Of a stretch of 29,375 nt of DNA, positions 1 to 6,553 are shown one piece after another. Each line of letters starts with the position of its first letter. The stretch's first letter is position 1. Source of the stretch: an uncultured Collinsella sp. (GTDB lineage: Bacteria; Actinomycetota; Coriobacteriia; Coriobacteriales; Coriobacteriaceae); NCBI GenBank assembly GCA_902492545.1, contig CABULX010000008.1:1-29375 (forward strand). The letters run 5' to 3'. The translations under genes and the position numbers were made by a program. The notes beneath the pieces are model-generated. The model was given only the letters and a program-made list of their open reading frames with translations. It made no database searches and had not been told where the DNA came from.

Positions 1-55
1 AAAACCGTTTGGCCTGTATAAGGTCACGAGGGTTCGAATCCCTCCTCCTCCGCCA
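1..55 (+). tRNA. tRNA-Ser, 3' part only (cut by window edge)
   Basis: The window opens inside a tRNA gene. The last anticodon-loop bases and 3' anticodon stem (AAAACCG) are followed by a long variable arm with stem GGCCT/AGGTC, a T arm GAGGG-TTCGAAT-CCCTC, the acceptor strand CTCCTCC, discriminator G and an encoded CCA ending at 55. The long variable arm with discriminator G indicates serine. The bases left of the loop suggest an NGA anticodon, as in tRNA-Ser TGA or CGA, but the anticodon itself lies outside the window. Confidence 0.88.
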
Positions 56-66
56 TTTTGGTTGAG

Positions 67-96
67 AAAGCTCCCAAGAATGGGAGCTTTTTTGTT
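67..96 (+). terminator. Rho-independent terminator of tRNA-Ser
   Basis: A perfect 9-bp stem AAAGCTCCC/GGGAGCTTT (67-75 with 82-90) is followed by a T run on the plus strand. It begins 12 bases after the tRNA CCA end, so it should end the tRNA transcript. Confidence 0.85.
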
Positions 97-119
97 TTGA
101 GTCCCTAACAAGCAAATAC

Positions 120-258
120 GGCGGAGGAGGAGGGATTCGAACCCGCCAGGGCGCGGAGCGTAAAGAAAACGCGCCAGTGGCGCGTTTTTAGCGCAGCGCG
201 GTCGGCGTAAGCCGACCGGATAAATTTTGAGCAAAGCTCAAAATTTGGACATCCCTCC
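120..258 (-). repeat. tRNA-Ser-derived hairpin element
   Basis: Positions 120-144 are an exact reverse complement of the 25 bases at 30-54, the T arm and acceptor end of the adjacent tRNA-Ser. Three hairpins follow: 166-188 (10-bp stem AAAACGCGCC), 199-218 (8-bp stem CGGTCGGC, loop GTAA) and 222-246 (11-bp stem AAATTTTGAGC, loop AAA). On the minus strand the element starts with GGAGGGA near 258 and ends with the tRNA-like CCTCCTCCGCC, so its ends could pair like an acceptor stem. There is no D arm or anticodon arm, so it is not a functional tRNA. It could be a tRNA-derived dispersed repeat, a structured RNA or a degraded tRNA copy. Confidence 0.6.
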
Positions 259-425
259 TATTCAGCCACGCCCCCCATCGCGTTCAGCATCAACCCAGAT
301 CCCCAAACATAGAACCTATGACCGTACCCAGTCCCGACCGTTTACCGAGCAATAGGGTCGCCAGACCCGTCAACCATGTACTATGTACGGGCATTGTCTA
401 AACCCACGATCCAAAGGACCCCATC

Positions 426-1115
426 TTGCCCGTCGTCGCCGCTATGACCATTACCTCACATGCATCGGATGCCATGGTCGCCATTCCGTTTTGGCTCGAG
501 ATGTTCGCTGTTGTCGCTGCATCGATCTCGGGTGTGCTGGTTGCGCGCGAGCACAAGCTCGACCTGGTGGGTGCAGTTGCGCTCGCGGTGGTCTGCGGTC
601 TGGGCGGCGGTCTTTTGCGCGATATGACGCTGCAGGTGGGCAACGTCTACATCCTCAACCAGCCAATGGCGCTGCCGCTCTCCATCGCCACGGCAGCCAT
701 CATCTACATTTTCCCGGCAATCGTCGACAAGCCCGAAAAACTCATCCCCTTGCTCGACATCATCTCGGTCGGCATCTATGCGGCAACCGGCGCAGACAAG
801 GCGCTGGTCTACGGCTTTGCGCCGGCGGTGTGCATCATGATGGGCTTTTTTACCGCGGTGGGCGGCGGCATGCTGCGAGATGGTTTTATGGGTGTGGTGC
901 CGGGTATTTTCCAGCGCACCAACTTCTATGCCATCGCGGCTATCGCCGGATCGGCAAGCTATGTTTGCCTTGTCATGAGCGGCTTGGTCAGCAATGTCGT
1001 CGCACTGGTCGTTTGCGTCGTGGTGACCATGGGGCTGCGCTGGCTATCGCTACGCTTTGATATCAAAAGCCCCACCGAGGACGACATCGCACGCTTTTTG
1101 CACCGCAAAAAGTAG
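426..1115 (+). CDS. TRIC-family (UPF0126) cation channel-like membrane protein
   Basis: The 229-residue protein is almost entirely hydrophobic, with about seven predicted membrane segments. It is an internal duplication typical of the prokaryotic TRIC/YicG family: each half carries the glycine-rich GGGxxRD motif, GGGLLRD near residue 62 and GGGMLRD near residue 147. Family members form trimeric cation channels in the cytoplasmic membrane; the physiological role in bacteria is poorly defined. I chose the TTG at 426 because AAAGGA (413-418) lies 7 bases upstream; the ATG at 444 has no ribosome-binding site. The C-terminus is short, charged and probably cytoplasmic. The gene stands alone and is transcribed towards the left-hand operons, against replication from the nearby origin. 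Family assignment is confident; ion selectivity is unknown. Confidence 0.88.
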   Translation: MPVVAAMTITSHASDAMVAIPFWLEMFAVVAASISGVLVAREHKLDLVGAVALAVVCGLGGGLLRDMTLQVGNVYILNQPMALPLSIATAAIIYIFPAIVDKPEKLIPLLDIISVGIYAATGADKALVYGFAPAVCIMMGFFTAVGGGMLRDGFMGVVPGIFQRTNFYAIAAIAGSASYVCLVMSGLVSNVVALVVCVVVTMGLRWLSLRFDIKSPTEDDIARFLHRKK

Positions 1116-1184
1116 GTGGCGCGGCACGACCCTTCGAAATGCAACCGAGAGGCTCTTTTAGAGCGCCCTCGCGTTGGGTACCCT

Positions 1185-1209
1185 GTTAGGTATATGCCAA
1201 ACACCTAAC
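1185..1209. repeat. Inverted repeat upstream of the bactofilin-like gene
   Basis: GTTAGGT at 1185-1191 and ACCTAAC at 1203-1209 are inverted copies separated by 11 bases, just before the ribosome-binding site at 1210-1216. The same half-site makes an uninterrupted palindrome TTAGGTACCTAA at 19422 and 22926. It could be an operator or a 5'-leader hairpin; only the sequence symmetry is seen. Confidence 0.4.
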
Positions 1210-1222
1210 AAAAGGATCAACC

Positions 1223-2368
1223 ATGGCTTTCAATCAAACCGCGGCGGCGCCGTCACACAAGATGCGTCGCTGCCTGCTTATGGCATTCGTGCTCATCGCG
1301 CTCGCGCTCACCGCTCTTCCCACGGCGTCATTTGCCGGCACGGACACGGCAGGCAATGTCCTTGCGACCGACAATGACGCCAATCCGTCCGGCGTCGAGG
1401 GTGACCTGTACTGGGCCGGTCAGGCCCTCAACTTGGATGATGCGTCCATCGACCACGATATCATCGCCGCGGGCGATACCCTCTCAATTCGCGACTGCAC
1501 GGTGGGCGGCGCCGTCCGCTTGGCGGCACGCACTATCGATATCGCCAAGACCACGGTTGATGGCAGCGTCACGGTCGTCGGTCAGCACGTTGTGCTTAAC
1601 ACCGACAGCTCTGCCAACTGTTTTTACGCGATAGGCGAGACGGTTGCCCTGCGCGGCTCTACCAAGTCGGCAGCGCTTGCGGGCGATACGGTGACCATCG
1701 ATGGCACCGTCGAGGGCGATGTCGAGGTTTGGGCCGACAAGCTCATCCTGGGCAAGAACGCCCATATCACCGGCACCGTGAACGCGCACGTCTCCGAGGA
1801 CCCCGAGCGTGCCGCAGGAGCCGAGGTAGGCGCGCTCAAGATCGACCGCACCGAGAACGAGGATATTTCCACCGTTAACGATGTCATCGGCGGTATCGTC
1901 GCCGCGGCACTCTCGACCTGCTTTGTCGCTCTGCTGCTCGAGCTCGTCTTTCCGCGCGCGACCGCCAGCGCCGCCGGCATGCTCCACCAGCGCCCCATGC
2001 CCCTGTGGGTGAGCGGTCTTCTGGGCACGATTGCTATCGTCCCCGCCGTCCTACTGCTGATTATCTCTATCGCCGGTCTGTCGCTTGCCGGAGCCCTCAT
2101 GTGCGGTGTCATTGGCATCGCGCTGGTGTCGAGTGCCTTTGCAGGGTGCGCGATTGCACGCATGGTCGGACACAGCCAGAACCGCTACGCCATGGCAGCC
2201 GTTGGTGGCGTAATCGCAGGCGCCCTCACGGGGCTTCCCCTCGTAGGCGGCTTCATCAGCGGCGTGGCCTTTGTCTTTATGCTCGGCTACATCATCCAAA
2301 TCATCTGGCACAACGCCCACCTCAAGCCGCAGCAGCCGGCTAACACGCCAGAACTCCCCACCGCTTAG
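1223..2368 (+). CDS. Bactofilin-like (polymer-forming) protein with signal peptide and membrane tail
   Basis: A 381-residue protein with three visible regions. Residues about 14-40 form a signal sequence (MRRCLL, hydrophobic core, then TASFAG). Residues about 55-190 are short repeating beta strands rich in GD, V and T with 'VEGDL', 'GGAV', 'DGSV' and 'EGDVEVW' turns, the pattern of the bactofilin/polymer-forming cytoskeletal beta-helix. Residues about 215-365 contain four or five hydrophobic segments. Canonical bactofilins are small, cytoplasmic and lack both additions, so the repeat domain here is probably displayed outside the membrane and anchored by the C-terminal helices. The start has AAAGGA 6 bases upstream. 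It lies 107 bases after the TRIC gene, with an inverted repeat GTTAGGT/ACCTAAC between them, so it may have its own promoter. Function beyond fold is not known. Confidence 0.75.
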   Translation: MAFNQTAAAPSHKMRRCLLMAFVLIALALTALPTASFAGTDTAGNVLATDNDANPSGVEGDLYWAGQALNLDDASIDHDIIAAGDTLSIRDCTVGGAVRLAARTIDIAKTTVDGSVTVVGQHVVLNTDSSANCFYAIGETVALRGSTKSAALAGDTVTIDGTVEGDVEVWADKLILGKNAHITGTVNAHVSEDPERAAGAEVGALKIDRTENEDISTVNDVIGGIVAAALSTCFVALLLELVFPRATASAAGMLHQRPMPLWVSGLLGTIAIVPAVLLLIISIAGLSLAGALMCGVIGIALVSSAFAGCAIARMVGHSQNRYAMAAVGGVIAGALTGLPLVGGFISGVAFVFMLGYIIQIIWHNAHLKPQQPANTPELPTA

Positions 2369-2382
2369 CCGCCAACCATCAC

Positions 2383-2401
2383 AAAGGGGCCAGGCACCTT
2401 T
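2383..2401. repeat. REP-like imperfect palindrome AAAGGGGCCAGGCACCTTT
   Basis: This 19-base near-palindrome has arms AAAGG/CCTTT and GCC/GGC around a central A with one mismatched pair. It sits between the stop of the bactofilin-like gene and the convergent typA terminator. From memory it resembles the GGTGCCTGGCACC class of repetitive extragenic palindromes; whether it recurs in this genome cannot be judged here. Confidence 0.35.
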
Positions 2402-2434
2402 ATGGTGGTGCAGACCAGCTCAATCCCCTTGCAC

Positions 2435-2470
2435 CAAAAAGGGCGCCGACCATTGCGGTCGACGCCCTTT
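2435..2470 (-). terminator. typA terminator
   Basis: Arms AAAGGGCG (2438-2445) and CGCCCTTT (2463-2470) enclose an inner 5-bp stem with one mismatch. On the minus strand the hairpin is followed by TTTTTGGT. It lies 28 bases downstream of the typA stop codon and fits a Rho-independent terminator for that gene. Confidence 0.85.
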
Positions 2471-2497
2471 CTCGTTAGACGCTATAAAGCCCAGCGC

Positions 2498-4336
<1,839 letters not shown>

Positions 4337-4453
4337 GTAGTTCCCCTATCTTCTATCCATATACAAACGGCACGCGTATGCGACCCGCCCAGCAACACAA
4401 CGCTCGGCGGGAATATTGAGCCTTTTACCGAAAACTCGTTTATTTTAGCGATT

Positions 4454-4903
4454 TTAGATGAGAGGGGTTTCCTCACCTGCAGGTTCAGGGTCGCTCCACA
4501 TAAAACCATCGCCGGCACCCATGCCCTCATACAGCACATATGCCGAAAAACCGCTCTCGAGCGTGGTTTCGAAGAAGCTCACGAGCAGGGCGTCATGGTA
4601 GCCGCCGTCGATCTCGACGCAGCCGGTATAGCCGATGGCATAGCGGGCGATACGGCCCAGGCCCTCGTCTTTAAGACCCATCTTGTGCTCGGAGATAAAG
4701 TTGGTAGCCGCCTCGAGGCACGCCTCTTCGCCATCCTCATCGAGCGCCGCCAGATAACGGTTGGAAGCGGCATCCTCAATTGCCACGACCACGCCAGGGT
4801 TTTCACCGGCGGCAAGGTCGTCCAAGAACGCGCCGATCAGATCGCACACCATGGCGTCGAGCTCGGCGGAGACGTTACCGGCGTCCTGCATATCCTGTGC
4901 CAT
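4454..4903 (-). CDS. Conserved-looking hypothetical protein, 149 aa
   Basis: I do not recognise this protein. It is acidic, soluble, and has no signal peptide or membrane segment. It begins MAQDMQDAGNVSAELDAMV, continues with alternating helix- and strand-like stretches, and ends with a proline/glutamate tail. Codon use is like its neighbours, and the start has a GGGAAGG Shine-Dalgarno-like sequence about 8 bases upstream. It is the last gene of a three-gene minus-strand operon: the 129-residue membrane protein gene ends 30 bases upstream. No clear terminator follows before typA. Reality as a gene is supported by the ribosome-binding site, operon position and coding bias. Confidence 0.72.
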   Translation of the reverse strand: MAQDMQDAGNVSAELDAMVCDLIGAFLDDLAAGENPGVVVAIEDAASNRYLAALDEDGEEACLEAATNFISEHKMGLKDEGLGRIARYAIGYTGCVEIDGGYHDALLVSFFETTLESGFSAYVLYEGMGAGDGFMWSDPEPAGEETPLI

Positions 4904-4933
4904 CTTTAGACCTTCCCATCGAGTCTGGCGTCG

Positions 4934-5323
4934 TTACAGTTCTTGCGCCTCGGCAGCGATCTTGGCGGCAGCGTCGCGGGCGCGCATCATATCCACCGCG
5001 CGCTTGTCGAGCACCTTGATCTGACTGGTCAGCATGACCGCGTCGACCACACCCCAGATCACCAGGCCCGTAGAAATCGAAAACCCAAGCGCACCAACTG
5101 TACCACGAAGGCGCGAGCAGATTGCCGCGACAAGAACGGAGATGACAACCATCTTGATAAACGAGCCGCGGCGCTCGCGAAGCGTGCGGGCCTGCGTCAC
5201 ATAGGCAACGCGAGCCGCCTCAGAAGCCTCCGAGCGCATCTGGGCCTCGCGCGCAATGGCCGCCGCCTCAGCCGACATACCGCCGGCCATCAGCGAACGC
5301 CCCGCATCCTGGCCGCCCCGCAT
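4934..5323 (-). CDS. Small two-helix membrane protein, unknown function, 129 aa
   Basis: An unrecognised protein with an alanine/arginine-rich amphipathic N-terminal half (residues about 15-50, probably helical and cytoplasmic), two hydrophobic segments at about 55-72 and 77-100 separated by an SRLRGT turn, and a charged helical C-terminus (KVLDKRAVDMMRARDAAAK). This suggests a hairpin in the membrane with both ends in the cytoplasm. The ATG follows directly after the TAA of the bifunctional nuclease gene (TAAATG), so translation is probably coupled. A later ATG at residue 12 or 16 is possible but has no better ribosome-binding site. Function is unknown. Confidence 0.75.
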   Translation of the reverse strand: MRGGQDAGRSLMAGGMSAEAAAIAREAQMRSEASEAARVAYVTQARTLRERRGSFIKMVVISVLVAAICSRLRGTVGALGFSISTGLVIWGVVDAVMLTSQIKVLDKRAVDMMRARDAAAKIAAEAQEL

Positions 5324-5824
5324 TTAGAAGTCATCGGGGGAGAGCGTGTGGACGAACTCGTCGAACTTCTCGAACTCCTGCTCGTCGTCAACTTCCTCGG
5401 CATGGGCAGAAACGGTACCCAGGCGATTCATGATGTCGTCCTCCACAAACATGGGAGCATTGCTGCGCACGGCAAGGGCAATGGCATCACTGGGGCGGGC
5501 GTCAATCTTGCGCTCGTCACCATCGGCCAGTACGACGATCGTCGCGTAGAACACCGGCGGCTCGGCGCGAACGATCTCGATGCGCTCGAGCTTGGCGCCC
5601 AGGGCGCCAACAGTATCGAGCAACAGGTCATGGGTAATCGGGCGCTCGGCGCGGCCGCTATCGATGCCACGGCTAATGGCAGCAGCTTCAAACGAACCAG
5701 TCTGAATGGAAAGGGAACGCAGCGGCGCGGGCGAGTCCGATTTGCTGCTGCGCTCACGAAGCACAATAAGCGATGGCACGGGACCGGCGGCCATGACGAT
5801 GGTCTCTATGTCGACACGAACCAT
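5324..5824 (-). CDS. Bifunctional nuclease (BFN, DUF151) domain protein
   Basis: A 166-residue protein with a BFN/DUF151 domain over roughly residues 1-140. The family signature is clear: ERPITHDLLLDTV, then YATIVV, then a KIDARPSDAIALAVR segment. Characterised relatives show RNase/DNase activity in plants, and the fold occurs in many actinobacteria and Thermotoga. The C-terminus is acidic (AEEVDDEQEFEKFDEF). The frame stays open 16 codons further upstream, but the ATG at 5824 (MVRVDIET) has GGAGG 7 bases before it and matches family starts. It is the first gene of an operon with two unknown proteins; a plausible promoter lies at 5882-5911. The nucleic-acid target is not known. Confidence 0.88.
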   Translation of the reverse strand: MVRVDIETIVMAAGPVPSLIVLRERSSKSDSPAPLRSLSIQTGSFEAAAISRGIDSGRAERPITHDLLLDTVGALGAKLERIEIVRAEPPVFYATIVVLADGDERKIDARPSDAIALAVRSNAPMFVEDDIMNRLGTVSAHAEEVDDEQEFEKFDEFVHTLSPDDF

Positions 5825-5881
5825 GGAACACCTCCGGTACGTAGCGGTTAACACACGGCAGGGTCGCCGCATTGAATAGCT

Positions 5882-5911
5882 ATACTACCCAATCTTTCGC
5901 ACAGCACACAA
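5882..5911 (-). promoter_or_regulatory. Candidate promoter of the bifunctional nuclease operon
   Basis: On the minus strand, TTGTGT (5906-5911) and TAGTAT (5882-5887) are separated by 18 bases, about 60 bases upstream of the start codon. The -35 matches consensus at four of six positions. It is the best match in the interval but remains a prediction. Confidence 0.42.
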
Positions 5912-5937
5912 AACCAAAATGAGATTTATCGCAGACA

Positions 5938-5972
5938 AGAAAAAAGCCCCGAGGCAACGCCCCAGGGCTCTT
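5938..5972 (-). terminator. Terminator of the tRNA operon
   Basis: Read on the minus strand, AGCCCTGGGGC and GCCTCGGGGCT form an 11-bp stem (two G-U pairs) with loop GTT, followed by TTTTTT. It lies 15 bases after the CCA of the last tRNA. Confidence 0.85.
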
Positions 5973-5983
5973 CACAGTTTTGA

Positions 5984-6060
5984 TGGTGGACCTGACAAGA
6001 TTCGAACTTGTGACCTCCCGGTTATCAGCCGGACGCTCTAACCAACTGAGCTACAGGTCC
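5984..6060 (-). tRNA. tRNA-Ile (GAT), second copy
   Basis: A 77-base cloverleaf on the minus strand with acceptor stem GGACCTG/CAGGTCC, discriminator A and encoded CCA. The anticodon loop CTGATAA gives GAT. It is identical in sequence to the copy at 6208-6284 and lies 4 bases after tRNA-Ala, so the two are co-transcribed. Confidence 0.97.
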
Positions 6061-6064
6061 ATCA

Positions 6065-6140
6065 TGGTGGAGGTTAGGGGGATCGAACCCCTGACCTCAG
6101 GCTTGCAAAGCCCGCGCTCTCCCAGCTGAGCTAAACCCCC
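6065..6140 (-). tRNA. tRNA-Ala (TGC)
   Basis: A 76-base cloverleaf on the minus strand. Acceptor stem GGGGGTT/AACCTCC includes one G-U pair, the anticodon loop TTTGCAA gives TGC, and CCA is encoded. It is followed closely by tRNA-Ile. In many actinobacteria the Ile-Ala tRNA pair sits downstream of gyrA, as here, with no rRNA genes around it. Confidence 0.97.
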
Positions 6141-6151
6141 ACGGAGACAGT

Positions 6152-6196
6152 AATAAACACCCCAGCGGCGACTCGGCTCTCGCTGGGGTGTTTATT
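6152..6196 (-). terminator. Strong hairpin between tRNA-Ile and tRNA-Ala
   Basis: A perfect 16-bp inverted repeat (AATAAACACCCCAGCG at 6152-6167 with its complement at 6181-6196) encloses a 13-base loop. The flanking runs are TTTATT on either strand, so termination could occur both ways, though neither T tract is strong. Because tRNA-Ala and the second tRNA-Ile lie beyond it, it may be a processing site or attenuator rather than a full terminator. Confidence 0.65.
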
Positions 6197-6207
6197 GCGA
6201 AAGAAAG

Positions 6208-6284
6208 TGGTGGACCTGACAAGATTCGAACTTGTGACCTCCCGGTTATCAGCCGGACGCTCTAACCAACTGAGCTACAGGTCC
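6208..6284 (-). tRNA. tRNA-Ile (GAT), first copy
   Basis: A 77-base cloverleaf, identical to the copy at 5984-6060, with anticodon GAT and encoded CCA. It is promoter-proximal: the predicted -10 box lies 15 bases upstream of its 5' end. Confidence 0.97.
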
Positions 6285-6298
6285 ATCGCGCAAGGGAT

Positions 6299-6328
6299 AT
6301 ATTAGACGAGTCGTTACGCGCGCGTCAA
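6299..6328 (-). promoter_or_regulatory. Promoter of the tRNA operon
   Basis: On the minus strand TTGACG (6323-6328) and TAATAT (6299-6304) are separated by 18 bases, and transcription would start a few bases before tRNA-Ile. The sequence after the -10 box (ATCCCTTGCGCGAT) includes GC-rich bases, as at stable-RNA promoters under stringent control. Both hexamers match the housekeeping consensus at five of six positions. Confidence 0.75.
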
Positions 6329-6331
6329 CAA

Positions 6332-6486
6332 CTTTTTTGAAAATCTTTGGGAGGGGTTCGCCCCGGCCGCCCGGCGGCATATGAAGTCGCCTGCTCGGAC
6401 AGTCCTGACTCGCACGGAACTCGCGATCGACTTCATATGCCGCCGGGCGGCCGGGGCGAACGCGGGTCCCTAGGTTTTCAAAAAAG
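6332..6486. repeat. 155-bp palindromic element with 34-bp perfect arms
   Basis: Positions 6356-6389 and 6428-6461 are perfect 34-base inverted copies, GC-rich with an inner CATATG, around a 38-base loop. Symmetry continues outward imperfectly and ends in exact 12-base arms CTTTTTTGAAAA (6332-6343) and TTTTCAAAAAAG (6475-6486). The element fills the gap between the tRNA promoter and the gyrA terminator, and its right outer arm supplies the T tract of that terminator. There is no open reading frame of note. It could be a non-autonomous mobile element, a repetitive extragenic palindrome or a structured RNA. Cruciform or hairpin formation would be strong next to gyrase genes. Confidence 0.8.
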
Positions 6487-6513
6487 CGGTCGGCGCGCAG
6501 GTGCGCCGACCGC
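6480..6513 (-). terminator. gyrA terminator
   Basis: On the minus strand a perfect 11-bp stem GCGGTCGGCGC/GCGCCGACCGC (6486-6496 with 6503-6513, loop of 6) is followed directly by TTTTTT. It lies 40 bases after the gyrA stop codon. Confidence 0.9.
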
Positions 6514-6553
6514 CGATATATGGGGTCTGATGTTTTTGACCGGAGAGGACTAC

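Larger units (their letters stand above)
56..425. other. Gene-free stretch between tRNA-Ser and the TRIC gene
   Basis: This 370-base interval holds the tRNA-Ser terminator (67-96) and the hairpin element (120-258). From 259 to 425 I see no convincing gene. A short palindrome CATAG-AAC-CTATG lies near 309-321, and the AAAGGA ribosome-binding site of the next gene is at 413-418. I could not identify a clear promoter. Confidence 0.6.

Noticed and set aside
30..144. tRNA-Ser end as an integration (att) duplication
   Set aside because: The copy is inverted and only 65 bases away with no integrase; integration gives direct repeats.
6285..6553. rRNA genes near the Ile-Ala tRNAs
   Set aside because: No 16S, 23S or 5S sequence; the gap is filled by the promoter, palindrome and gyrA terminator.
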